A stretch of DNA of 64,000 nt. It comes from Pseudomonadota bacterium. Lineage in GTDB: Bacteria > Pseudomonadota > Alphaproteobacteria > Rhizobiales > Pleomorphomonadaceae. Below, piece by piece: positions 26,753 through 35,397 of this stretch (position 1 is the first letter of the stretch; every line of letters starts with the position of its first letter). The position numbers and the translations under genes were made by a program. The stretch is taken from contig JAEZHI010000006.1 in NCBI GenBank assembly GCA_023436885.1, positions 76,484 to 140,483 on the forward strand, written 5' to 3'. Below the pieces are notes generated by a model. That model did not search any database. It was not told where the DNA came from and saw only the letters and a program-made list of their open reading frames with translations.

Positions 26753-26948
26753 TTGGTTGGTGTTTCCACAGGCGAGATTTCGAGTCTGGCTGCCCCTGGA
26801 ACGAGCTTTCAAGCTGCTCGATGTGCGGAAAGTCGCGACCTCGGGTCAATTGCCATCGCTAGCCATTTGCTTCTAGATTGGCTTTCGGGTGAGCCGGACG
26901 GGGGCACCCACGTGAAGACGGCTTGCAATTCTTCGGACTTAACGTAAG

Positions 26949-26963
26949 TTAGAAGTATTCTAA
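26949..26963. promoter_or_regulatory. Iron control element (Irr-type box) before bfr
   Basis: TTAGAA-GTA-TTCTAA is a perfect 15-base palindrome that matches the rhizobial ICE motif recognised by Irr. It ends two bases before the AAAGGAGG ribosome site, so a bound repressor would sit at or just downstream of the start of transcription. A second palindrome, ACTTA-ACG-TAAGT (26937-26949), abuts it. Confidence 0.7.
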
Positions 26964-26977
26964 TAAAGGAGGCTTTC

Positions 26978-27463
26978 ATGCGTGGGAATGAGAAGGTCAT
27001 CGCGCGGCTCAACGAGGCGCTTTTCCTCGAGCTTGGTGCTGTAAACCAATACTGGCTGCACTATCGCCTCCTCGAGGATATGGGCGTCACCAAGTTTGCC
27101 AAGAAGGAGCGTGAAGAGTCGATCGAGGAGATGCAGCACGCCGACAAGCTGATCTCTCGCATTATCTTCCTTGAGGGACACCCCAATCTTCAGACCATCC
27201 CGCCGCTTCGCATCGGCCAGACCGTCCGCGAAATTCTCGAGGCCGACCTTGCGGGCGAGATCGACGCACGCAACTCCTACCGCGCCTCGCGCCTGTTATG
27301 CGCGGAGGAGGGCGACTATGTCTCGATGGAGCTATTCACCGATCTCCTGAAGGACGAGGAGGGACACATCGACTTCCTCGAAACCCAGATCGCACTCTAC
27401 GACAAGATTGGCGAGGCCGCTTATATCCAGTTGAACGCTGCCAGCACCGACAAGGCCGAGTAA
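26978..27463 (+). CDS. bfr: Bacterioferritin
   Basis: The 161-residue iron-storage protein aligns without gaps to the E. coli Bfr core. All ferroxidase ligands are in place (Glu18, Glu51, His54, Glu94, Glu127, His130), as is Met52, the heme ligand at the subunit interface. The E. coli inner-surface residue His46 is Glu here. It forms a 24-subunit shell that oxidises and stores iron. A strong AAAGGAGG ribosome site precedes the ATG, and an Irr-type palindrome lies directly upstream, predicting repression when iron is low. The bfd gene is convergent just downstream, an arrangement suited to coordinated storage and release. Confidence 0.97.
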   Translation: MRGNEKVIARLNEALFLELGAVNQYWLHYRLLEDMGVTKFAKKEREESIEEMQHADKLISRIIFLEGHPNLQTIPPLRIGQTVREILEADLAGEIDARNSYRASRLLCAEEGDYVSMELFTDLLKDEEGHIDFLETQIALYDKIGEAAYIQLNAASTDKAE

Positions 27464-27497
27464 GCGGCCAGCCCATGGGTAAAGGCTGCTGGCAGGC

Positions 27498-27791
27498 TTA
27501 GGCGCCAGCGGCTACCCTGCGGCGTTCCTGCATACTGTCACGATAGGCGCGCTGCTGTTCGACGATCTGCTGCCGCCGCTCGGCCAAGTCGGAGGTGGCC
27601 AGTCGCTTTTCGATATGTGCGTTGATCACGTCGATCGCCAGCGGAAAGCAGCCACAGCAGCGCCCCCGCGTTCCAAGTTGGCGGTATACCAGCCCGGGCG
27701 TTATGACACGCAACGGCATTTCGGTCAGGAGTTCGTCGACAGCGCCTTGGATGTCTTCGACGGTCAGAACGTTGCAGTGACAGACGATCAT
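27498..27791 (-). CDS. bfd: Bacterioferritin-associated ferredoxin (BFD-like [2Fe-2S] protein)
   Basis: The 97-residue protein carries the BFD cysteine pattern: MIVCHCN at the N-terminus and CCGC near residue 45, giving the four cluster ligands in the order CxC...CxxC. Bfd delivers electrons to the heme of Bfr to reduce and release stored iron. It is longer than E. coli Bfd (64 residues), with a charged C-terminal helix rich in Arg and Gln. It converges on bfr with a 34-base gap. A Fur-like box about 88 bases upstream predicts induction under iron limitation, opposite to bfr. Confidence 0.9.
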   Translation of the reverse strand: MIVCHCNVLTVEDIQGAVDELLTEMPLRVITPGLVYRQLGTRGRCCGCFPLAIDVINAHIEKRLATSDLAERRQQIVEQQRAYRDSMQERRRVAAGA

Positions 27792-27878
27792 CGATGAACT
27801 CCGGGGGCGCTATTTGCTGCGCCCGTAGCTCCGCGTTTCTCTTTGGCGAGAAATAGGCGTCTACGCCAATCCGGCCTT

Positions 27879-27897
27879 GTTGATAATCATTCTCAAC
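27879..27897. promoter_or_regulatory. Fur-like box upstream of bfd
   Basis: The 19-base sequence has GTTGA/TCAAC arms around TAATCATTC and strongly resembles the Fur consensus half GATAATCATTNTC. It lies about 88 bases upstream of the bfd start. In alphaproteobacteria the binder could be Fur/Mur or another iron regulator. Confidence 0.5.
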
Positions 27898-27999
27898 TTC
27901 ATTTTCAAGCACGTGGTAACCCGAGGGGTGCCCGCGCAGGTCTGCCGGTCGTCCGGCGCAGGTCTGTGGAGGCGACCCCGACGCTTCCGAATGTCAATA

Positions 28000-28035
28000 A
28001 AAAACACCCGGCGGGAGTACTCACCGGGTGTTTTT
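28000..28035. terminator. Bidirectional intrinsic terminator after the multi-PAS kinase gene
   Basis: AAAAACACCCGG (28000-28011) pairs with CCGGGTGTTTTT (28024-28035), a 12-bp stem with a T tract on both strands. It lies 21 bases past the stop codon of the minus-strand kinase gene. Confidence 0.9.
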
Positions 28036-28056
28036 ATCTTCAAATATTTCAATAAT

Positions 28057-31000
28057 TTATTCAGCGAGGACCCGTGTCGACGGGAAGGTGATCTGGATCA
28101 TCGTTCCCTGACCGGGCGTCGAGTCGATCTGGAAGGCGGCGCGGTTGGCTTCGACAAGAGCCTTGGTGAGCGGCAGGCCAAGACCTGTCCCACCACCAGT
28201 CCGTGAGGTCGACAGCTGGCGAAATGGCTCCATCGCCTTGACGATGTCGCCTTCGCTCATGCCATGGCCGGTATCGCGCACCCTTAGAACCACTTCGCCG
28301 CTTTCCTCATAAAGCGTCGAGACGATCACCTGCCCGCCGGCCGAGTTGAACTTCACGGCGTTGGAAAGAAGGTTGAGGATGATCTGGCGGAGGCTGCGGT
28401 TGTCGGCGACAACCGGCGGCAGGCTGGACGACAGCGACGTCCGGATGATGATCCGCTCACGGTTGGCCTGAGGCTGCATCAACGCCGCGCACTCCCGCAC
28501 AACATCGTTGAGCCCCACCGCTTCGAAGGTCAGCTCAAGCTTGCCGGCTTCGATCTTTGAGAGATCCAGAAGATCGTTCACCAGACTCATGATGTGTGTG
28601 CCCGACACATGGATGTCGCGCAGATACTCCTTGTAGCGATCGTTCCCGATCGGCCCAAAACGCTCCTCCATCATGACTTCGGAAAAACCGATGATGGCGT
28701 TCAGCGGTGTACGGATCTCGTGACTCATCTTCGCCAGGAAGTCGGACTTCTGCGAGGATGCATTCTCGGCAGCCTTCTTGGCCGATGTCAGCTCCTCTTC
28801 GGCGCGCTTCCACTGGGTGATATCGCGCAGAACGGCACAGAACTTGGTCGTCGATACCCGGCCGACCGTCATGAACAGCGGCACCAGGCCGCCGCCGGTG
28901 ACACGACCTATGACCTCGCGGCCGTCGTTTAGCACGCTGGACAGGGCGTTCCGACCGAGCCCGTCGAGATAATCCAGCGCTGAACGATGACTTTCCGGCG
29001 CGAGCAGATCGACAAAGGCCATGCCGATCATGTGCGAGCGTTCGGTGCCGAACAGTGCTTCGGCGGATTTGTTGGCGCCAATCACCAGCCCCTTGTGGTC
29101 GAGCACCAGAACGCCATCAGTGGCAGTATCCAGAATAGCTTCAAGATCTTCTACCCGCTGCTCTGCGGTGGCAAGGCGATCGCGGCTGGTCGTCGCAACG
29201 GTTTCCTGGACAACGAGTAGCGAGGCAATCCCGCCCTCCATCGGCATCGAATGCAAGCGGGCCGAGACAGGAATTTCAACGCCATCACGGCGTCTGATGG
29301 CAGGAATCGAGGCGTCGCGGTTGAGTGCAGATCCTTCAAACACCTGGGCGAAGCCGCCATCGGCGTCGATCGCCGCGACATCCTGATATCCGCAAAGATC
29401 CAGGAAAGCTCGGTTGGCATGAATGATGTCGCCGCCCCTGAGGATGGCAAGGGCAACCGGCAGCTTGTCGAGCAGGGCGATGTCGACGGCCGGACCGGTC
29501 GTCTCCACTTGTGCTTCGAACTTGCGGCCTATGACGGGAACCTCGGCCGGCAAAGCCCTTTCGGTGGGCTCCGCGAGGATGCGAGGTCCGAACGCATCAG
29601 CCAACGCCTCGGCAATCTTGTCAAAAGCGTCACGCTCCGGCTTTGAAAGCGCTTGCGCTTTTTCGCTCGCAAGATTCACAAGACGTGAAGGGGAGGGTGC
29701 TGGCTTTGCAGTCGTCTCGTCAACCGAGACGGCCGGCGCCTCTGGCTCGACTTCCTCTGCCGTTTCATTCGCGATCGGAGCGGCAACGATTGGCAGCGGC
29801 TCCCGTAAGTCTTCTTCGACCGCTGAAGACTTGGCCTCGGCCCGGCCGCTTACGGCATCATCGATCGACGTTGAAGGAGGTACTTCGGCGTCAGATGCCG
29901 GAAGTTCTTCTGCTAGGTCGGAACTCTCAACCGAGATTACAGGCTCGCCTGAGGTATCTGTCTCGGGCAATTCGGTATCGTTGTTCGAAGAGGCAGTCTC
30001 GGCTTCCGTGGCAAAGCCTGCGGCTTTAAGAGAAGCTGCGCCTTCCGTGGAAACGGTGTCCGGCGAGCCGAGCTCTGCCTGAAACTCCGCCTCGGAGGCG
30101 CCGGAAGCTTCAGTTGCTGCAGACTGGTCGGCTTCGTCTGGGGTAGCGGTGTCGGATACATCCGGATCCGCACGCGTAATCTGCGTTTCGCCATCCTGCG
30201 CCGTGGTCTCTCCGACGAAGTTGGCGGTCTCATCTTTCAGCTCGCCCGTCTCTGAATTCTCAGCGACGCTTGCACCCGAAATGACCGGTACCTGATCTGT
30301 CGCGTCCAAGGCCAACTCGTCGGACGTGACCAACTCGGTCGCTTCGTCGAGTGATTGCTCCGGCACATCCGGATCGACAGAAGGGAGGTTGTTCACCTCG
30401 TCGGGTTGGGAAAGGGCAATCGGTTCGGCCGGGATCGGCGCCTCAAACGTTGCACCTGTCTTCAGGACGCCAAAGCCGCGGTAGCCTCTGAACGACCGCT
30501 CGCGACCGAACACCGGCATACCCGCGAGATCAGCCGGCACGCGCAGGTTCTCGCCTTCCACCGGCCAGTCGACCGTAAGGCCGGTGAAGGTGTCGCGATG
30601 GCCAAGGGCTTCGGCAATGCGTCCCGCCGGATCGAACTCGAGACGTCCAGCCACTTCAGCCCACGTCCGCCCGAGGATGTCGGCCATGCCGGGCCCAACC
30701 GTCTGAGCGAGATCGGCTGAAACGAAGGTGAACGCGAGCTGAGGATCCAGCTCGAAGACGAAACGCACTGTTTTACCGTGGGCCGGAAACGAGAATGCAG
30801 CTTCCGTTGCGTCCGGCGTGGCTTCAATGGTCTCGGTGTCGACGGCTTCGGCCACGGTTTCTGTTGTCGTGGAGGTCTCGTCGGGGAGGATCTCAGCTGT
30901 GGCAACCAAAGGCTCGGCTGCGTCCGACGGCGCATCTGTGACTTCTGGCCCGACGGGCGGAAGCTGATCCACCTCGGCCGCTTCAGATTCGGTTTCCCCG

Positions 31001-31719
31001 GCTATTCCCTCTGCAACGTCTTCCACGTCGGAAACGGTCGGGTGTTGCTCGGTCTCGGCCTCATTGAGGAGCTGTGCCAATGCGCTGCCTATATCTTCCG
31101 TAACCTCTGCTCCGGCAGTGCCGGAGAGAGGCTCCTCGGAGAAGGCCGATGGTTCCGTTGCGCTTTCCTCGGCTAACGCGTCATCTGGCTGTGGGAACTC
31201 CGCGACAATCAGCTCGTCCGAGCTTTCATATGCATCTGCCGGCGGGGCGGCCAGAGCAATGCCGCTGGAGGCATCGGCGGTTGACTCAGCGCTCGGCATC
31301 GACGTTGCCGCCAGCGCCGCATACGCTGCGGCGGGATCGCCGGCGAGCGAGCCAGTTCCGTCGACAACAGTCAGCAGGACTGCCTTGACACCGTCAACCA
31401 CGACCCGGCTTGCCTTGCAGACCGTTGGCCGGGGCAACATTCCACGCTGAAGCGGGAGTCGCTCGATCCTATCCTGCCCAACAACCAACGTTTCGTCCAA
31501 AACAGCAATACGTCGGGCGAACGGCGACGCTGTTGAAAAGCGGAGGGCGTTCAACTTCTCCACTGTTGTAGCGCCAAAAAAGGCAGCACCGGCAGCGTTA
31601 GCCCAAAGCAGTTGACTGCCAGTCCGGTCCACAACAAAAGCCGGTCGCGTGTCCGCAACCAAAGCCTCGATGGGTTCGGCTTGGCTTATGGCTTTGAACA
31701 GATTTGCTCCGCCGGACAT
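28057..31719 (-). CDS. Multi-PAS sensor histidine kinase, PleC/DivJ/PdhS-like
   Basis: The 1220-residue protein has no membrane segment and appears cytosolic. In order it shows a PAS-like domain (about 15-130), a long acidic Ala/Glu/Ser/Thr-rich stretch, a second PAS-like domain (about 310-430) and another acidic low-complexity stretch. Two clear PAS domains follow (about 742-850 and 855-975). The kinase core has the H-box KMSHEIRTPLNAIIGFSE (His about 1000), N-box NLLSNAVKFN, G1 DTGHGMS and G2 GGGTGLGLPL. The FGPIGNDRYKEYLRDIH segment after the H-box is characteristic of the PleC/DivJ/PdhS group that phosphorylates DivK. It probably acts in cell-cycle or polarity control. The start has GGAG seven bases upstream. 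There is no receiver domain or adjacent response regulator. PdhS identity rests on the core only. Confidence 0.8.
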   Translation of the reverse strand: MSGGANLFKAISQAEPIEALVADTRPAFVVDRTGSQLLWANAAGAAFFGATTVEKLNALRFSTASPFARRIAVLDETLVVGQDRIERLPLQRGMLPRPTVCKASRVVVDGVKAVLLTVVDGTGSLAGDPAAAYAALAATSMPSAESTADASSGIALAAPPADAYESSDELIVAEFPQPDDALAEESATEPSAFSEEPLSGTAGAEVTEDIGSALAQLLNEAETEQHPTVSDVEDVAEGIAGETESEAAEVDQLPPVGPEVTDAPSDAAEPLVATAEILPDETSTTTETVAEAVDTETIEATPDATEAAFSFPAHGKTVRFVFELDPQLAFTFVSADLAQTVGPGMADILGRTWAEVAGRLEFDPAGRIAEALGHRDTFTGLTVDWPVEGENLRVPADLAGMPVFGRERSFRGYRGFGVLKTGATFEAPIPAEPIALSQPDEVNNLPSVDPDVPEQSLDEATELVTSDELALDATDQVPVISGASVAENSETGELKDETANFVGETTAQDGETQITRADPDVSDTATPDEADQSAATEASGASEAEFQAELGSPDTVSTEGAASLKAAGFATEAETASSNNDTELPETDTSGEPVISVESSDLAEELPASDAEVPPSTSIDDAVSGRAEAKSSAVEEDLREPLPIVAAPIANETAEEVEPEAPAVSVDETTAKPAPSPSRLVNLASEKAQALSKPERDAFDKIAEALADAFGPRILAEPTERALPAEVPVIGRKFEAQVETTGPAVDIALLDKLPVALAILRGGDIIHANRAFLDLCGYQDVAAIDADGGFAQVFEGSALNRDASIPAIRRRDGVEIPVSARLHSMPMEGGIASLLVVQETVATTSRDRLATAEQRVEDLEAILDTATDGVLVLDHKGLVIGANKSAEALFGTERSHMIGMAFVDLLAPESHRSALDYLDGLGRNALSSVLNDGREVIGRVTGGGLVPLFMTVGRVSTTKFCAVLRDITQWKRAEEELTSAKKAAENASSQKSDFLAKMSHEIRTPLNAIIGFSEVMMEERFGPIGNDRYKEYLRDIHVSGTHIMSLVNDLLDLSKIEAGKLELTFEAVGLNDVVRECAALMQPQANRERIIIRTSLSSSLPPVVADNRSLRQIILNLLSNAVKFNSAGGQVIVSTLYEESGEVVLRVRDTGHGMSEGDIVKAMEPFRQLSTSRTGGGTGLGLPLTKALVEANRAAFQIDSTPGQGTMIQITFPSTRVLAE

Positions 31720-32273
31720 GTCGCGTCTCCACATTTTCCGACACCGGGGCGTCACGACCTACCGCGCCAGCATCTGCTTCGTCGTGTCTGGCCGATCGAT
31801 CAAGCTGAATAACTAAAGCCGGCCCGTATAGCTTTTTCAGTCAACCATACGTTAATAATATGGCACCCAGTCAGGCGCCACAGTCGATTTTGAAGTTACC
31901 ACGGCAACCTCTCAATAACCTTAATTTCAAATTCTCCCCAAATCCGTCAGCATGGCGACCGCTGCCTCGCGTCCTGCGCCTCAACGAGGAACATCGTTTT
32001 GCGCCAACGAGATGGAGTCAAAGCGCCGCCGGGACACTGCAATTTTTTGACCCAAAATGGCAGAATTCTCCGGAAAATGACGACCTTGTTTCCCGTCTTT
32101 GTTTTGTCTGAGAGCACAAACCAGCCTTGGTTGTTGGAGTGCTCGTTTTCGTTGAACAATAACCGCCTCCGACTACCTATTCAGTATTTCGGCAACGATT
32201 TTGTTCAAGGATGTGCGCCCGCGCAGCTGTCAGGGCAGCGAGGCATCAGCAGCGTCAAGAGCGGAAAAGAGCC
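31720..32273. promoter_or_regulatory. Divergent region between the multi-PAS kinase and the EIIC-EAL gene; CtrA-like site
   Basis: No gene is evident in these 554 bases. A minus-strand TTAA-CGTATGG-TTGA (31855-31841) differs by one base from the CtrA consensus TTAA-N7-TTAA and lies about 122 bases upstream of the kinase start. The region is AT-richer than its surroundings around 31840-31930. Promoters for both genes must be here, but no strong hexamer pair stands out. Confidence 0.4.
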
Positions 32274-34493
32274 ATGGCAGATGAGCCGGTCGAAAGCGAA
32301 GCAAAAGCACGATCTGCAGATATGCGGTTGATCCGCGTATCACTGCCATCCGCTAATGGATCTGAGGGTATTCGATTACCAAGCCACCAGTTACTGCCGA
32401 TCATCGAAAAGATGGGCCGTTTTGCAGATTGGCCTCTCATGGTTGCCATTCGTCGCGCCTTGCTCATGTCACTACCCTTGGTTTTGATCGGCGCCTTCGC
32501 TCATTTCATTGGTACTTTAGCCTCCTTTCCTTTTGCCACTGCGGTTCCGAAGGAGTGGCTCGAGGCCATCAGAGCTGTCTGCAGCATTACCATAGCGGGA
32601 ACCTTTGGCCTTGTTGCGCTAATTTCTGTAATCGGCTTTGCATACTCCTTCGCCTTTGAGACCGAGAGCCTGCCAAGCCATCATCCGGTAAATCCGGTGA
32701 GTGCGGCTGTCGTGGCTCTGTCTTGCTTTTTCATAGCGGTGGCGCCCGACACATTGGATCGTTGGCGGGAGGCACTGTCTCTGACCCGCGGTTTGCCCGC
32801 CGCACTATTCGTCGCATTCAGTGCAAGCTGCCTGTTTCTGTTTCTTGCGCGTCGACCGTCGTTTGGGCTTCGGCTGCGAGGCTTCGGTGCGGACCCGCTC
32901 GTCCGCGACCTGCTCTCGGTACTTCCCGCTGCAACAATCACAATCATTACTTTTGCAGTTTTGAGGCAGCTTCAACTAGGTCTCGGGGGCCTGGACCTTC
33001 CAGCTGCACTGTCGACTGCGATTGCCGCCCCCTTCGCCAACGTTCAACCATCGGCATTCTCCGCCGCAGCCTATTCGCTTACACGGCAGGTCATTTGGTT
33101 CTTCGGCGGCCATGGCTTCAATATGCTGATGCCGGTGCTTGAGCAGTTGGTTCTGTCTGCCGGGCAAGCAGACGGAGCCTCCAACATCATCACGTGGAGC
33201 TTTTTCAATATTTACACCGGCATGGGTGGGGCGGGCTCGACGCTCTGCCTCGTTGTCGCGCTTCTCTTTGCCGACCAAGAACCATCCGCACGCCGACTTG
33301 CTTGGCTTTCGCTTCTGCCGGCCCTCATCAATGTCAATGAACCCCTAGTGTTCGGGCTGCCGCTGATCCTCAACCCGATCTACGCAATCCCATTCATTTT
33401 CACGCCAGTCGTACTGTCATTTGTCGGCTATTACGCAACGGTCACCGGTCTTGTTCCTCTCGCCAGTCACCTCGTCCCCTGGACGGTTCCCCCGTTTGTC
33501 AGCGGATACCTCGCCACCGGCTCTTCAGCAGGTATCCTAGCGCAACTCACGGCGCTGACAATCGGCACGCTCCTTTATCTGCCCTTCGTGCGCATTGCGG
33601 CACGGCTCAGGTTGGAAACCAATTCCAAGGCCATGCGGGCATTGCTCGATGCGTCTGAAGTTGGCGATGCCGGGCACGGCTACCGGCTGATCGATTTGCC
33701 GGGTACGGCTGGACGATTTGCTGGTGTGCTGGCGTCTGACCTTGATGATGCCTTCGGTTCGGGAGCACTCTATCTCCAGTACCAGCCGCAGGTCCACATC
33801 GACGAACAACGTGTCTTCGGCGTTGAGGCTTTGCTCCGCTGGGAACACGAGGTCTACGGACGCATTCCGCCTTCGGTCACCGTGGCGCTGGCGGAGGACA
33901 CGGGGCTGATCGACAAGTTGGGTGAATACGTCCTGCGGCAAGCCTGCCGACAGCGTGTTGCTTGGTCCGGTCTGGTCCCCCACGATCTCATCGTCTCGGT
34001 AAATGTGTCGCCGCGCCAGCTGCACAGAGCAGATTTTGACCAAGCGATTCTCAGGATTCTGGCCGAGGAAGGTCTCGATCCAGCCCTTCTCGAGCTGGAG
34101 ATTACCGAGTCGACAACGCTGGTGCCGGCGGTCCAAGCGCTCGACGCGTTGCTCCGGTTGCGTCATGCAAGAGTTCGCATCGCTCTCGACGATTTCGGCA
34201 TGGGGCATACTTCGCTGCACTACTTGCGCGAACTACCTCTTGATACGTTGAAAATCGACCGCTCCCTGACATTCACCAGCCAGGGCGACCTCAACGAGCA
34301 CGTGATCCGGTCGATCGTGAACCTCAGCCGTACTCTCGGTCTCAGGGCAGTGGTCGAAGGCATCGAACAACCTGAGCAGCTGCCACGCTTCATCGATCTC
34401 GGCTGTCAGCGCTTTCAGGGCTATCTATTCTCCCAACCCCTCGGTGGTCGGGAGTGTCTCGCCTATATTCGCGCTAACGATGGTATGATCTAG
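32274..34493 (+). CDS. Membrane c-di-GMP phosphodiesterase: PTS EIIC-like domain fused to EAL
   Basis: The 739-residue protein joins a membrane domain (about residues 35-465) to a cytoplasmic EAL domain (about 500-735). The membrane part resembles the lactose/cellobiose-type PTS EIIC, most clearly in LINVNEPLVFGLPLILNPIYAIPFI with its conserved NEP. The EAL domain keeps all catalytic positions: EAL at 518-520, Asn577, Glu609, the DDFG aspartates 639-640, Lys660 and Glu695, so active hydrolysis of c-di-GMP is expected. No EIIA or EIIB gene is adjacent, which argues for a sugar-sensing rather than a transport role; this is inference. The start at 32274 is preferred; an ATG at 32211 has an ill-placed ribosome site. 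Confidence 0.88.
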   Translation: MADEPVESEAKARSADMRLIRVSLPSANGSEGIRLPSHQLLPIIEKMGRFADWPLMVAIRRALLMSLPLVLIGAFAHFIGTLASFPFATAVPKEWLEAIRAVCSITIAGTFGLVALISVIGFAYSFAFETESLPSHHPVNPVSAAVVALSCFFIAVAPDTLDRWREALSLTRGLPAALFVAFSASCLFLFLARRPSFGLRLRGFGADPLVRDLLSVLPAATITIITFAVLRQLQLGLGGLDLPAALSTAIAAPFANVQPSAFSAAAYSLTRQVIWFFGGHGFNMLMPVLEQLVLSAGQADGASNIITWSFFNIYTGMGGAGSTLCLVVALLFADQEPSARRLAWLSLLPALINVNEPLVFGLPLILNPIYAIPFIFTPVVLSFVGYYATVTGLVPLASHLVPWTVPPFVSGYLATGSSAGILAQLTALTIGTLLYLPFVRIAARLRLETNSKAMRALLDASEVGDAGHGYRLIDLPGTAGRFAGVLASDLDDAFGSGALYLQYQPQVHIDEQRVFGVEALLRWEHEVYGRIPPSVTVALAEDTGLIDKLGEYVLRQACRQRVAWSGLVPHDLIVSVNVSPRQLHRADFDQAILRILAEEGLDPALLELEITESTTLVPAVQALDALLRLRHARVRIALDDFGMGHTSLHYLRELPLDTLKIDRSLTFTSQGDLNEHVIRSIVNLSRTLGLRAVVEGIEQPEQLPRFIDLGCQRFQGYLFSQPLGGRECLAYIRANDGMI

Positions 34494-34639
34494 GGTTTTC
34501 AAGGGTTTCGCCAGTACTCCGGTAGTTTTATGGGAGGCAAATCCAAAGCGTGCTACCAAAACAAGGCGAGGGCGCGCGGCGGCGCTACAGGTTGAGTCCG
34601 GATTTTTGCCGCGCGAGTTTGAAGTAGCTGGGAGGTATT

Positions 34640-35308
34640 ATGTCCATCACTTCGTCGGCGTCGTTGGCTGCAATTATCGATCACACCATTCTTCGTGCGG
34701 ACGCGGTTGAAGCTGAAGTCGAGCAGTTTTGCGCCGAAGCGCTGCAGTGGAAATTCGCCTCCGTTTGCGTCAACCCGATCAACATACCGCGCGCGGTTGC
34801 GGCGCTGCGTGGTTCGACGGTGAAGGCTTGCTCGGTTGTCGGCTTTCCGCTTGGCGCAACGCCGACCGAGGTGAAACTTCGGGAGGCGGAATGGGCGGTC
34901 TCTGAGGGGGCAGCCGAAGTGGACATGGTGATCTCGATCGGCACGCTGAAGAGTCTTGGCGCCGGGCCGATTGGTGAGGAAGTCGGAGCGTTGAAGGCAG
35001 CTTGTGGTCCTGCCTTGCTCAAGGTCATTCTGGAAACGGCGCTTCTCACGGACGATGAGATTGTTGCCGCTTCGCTTGCAGCCAAGGCGGCCGGGGCCGA
35101 TTTCGTGAAGACCTCTACTGGCTTTACCCAAAAGGGAGCCACTGTGGAGGCGGTGGCGCTGATGAGGCGTACGGTTGGGCCGGACGTCGGCGTCAAGGCT
35201 TGCGGCGGCATCCGGTCCTTTGCAGAAGCGATGGCAATGATCGGCGCAGGGGCCAACCGGATCGGTACCAGCCGCGGTATGGCATTGATGAGAGAGGCGA
35301 CCTTCTAG
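34640..35308 (+). CDS. deoC: Deoxyribose-phosphate aldolase
   Basis: The 222-residue TIM-barrel enzyme carries the catalytic lysine in ADFVKTSTGF (about residue 158) and the second key lysine in GVKACGGIR (about residue 187). It also has the N-terminal IDHTIL motif and SVVGFPLGA. It cleaves 2-deoxyribose 5-phosphate to glyceraldehyde 3-phosphate and acetaldehyde during deoxynucleoside catabolism. A GGGAGG ribosome site precedes the ATG. It stands alone, without deoA, deoB or deoD, and is followed by an intrinsic terminator. Confidence 0.96.
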   Translation: MSITSSASLAAIIDHTILRADAVEAEVEQFCAEALQWKFASVCVNPINIPRAVAALRGSTVKACSVVGFPLGATPTEVKLREAEWAVSEGAAEVDMVISIGTLKSLGAGPIGEEVGALKAACGPALLKVILETALLTDDEIVAASLAAKAAGADFVKTSTGFTQKGATVEAVALMRRTVGPDVGVKACGGIRSFAEAMAMIGAGANRIGTSRGMALMREATF

Positions 35309-35338
35309 GCCATCGTCCAAGATCGAGTCCAAACAAAC

Positions 35339-35373
35339 GCGCCGCGGACACTTTCGAAAGAGAACCGCGGCGC
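35339..35373 (+). terminator. Intrinsic terminator after deoC
   Basis: GCGCCGCGG (35339-35347) pairs with CCGCGGCGC (35365-35373) and is followed by a T-rich tail (TTTCATTTT). It separates deoC from the convergent aldo/keto reductase gene and may act on both strands. Confidence 0.85.
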
Positions 35374-35397
35374 TTTCATTTTAAGAGGTAGTGAAGC

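Noticed and set aside
27466..27494. Possible terminator between bfr and bfd
   Set aside because: Only a 5-6 bp stem with ambiguous pairing and no T tract.
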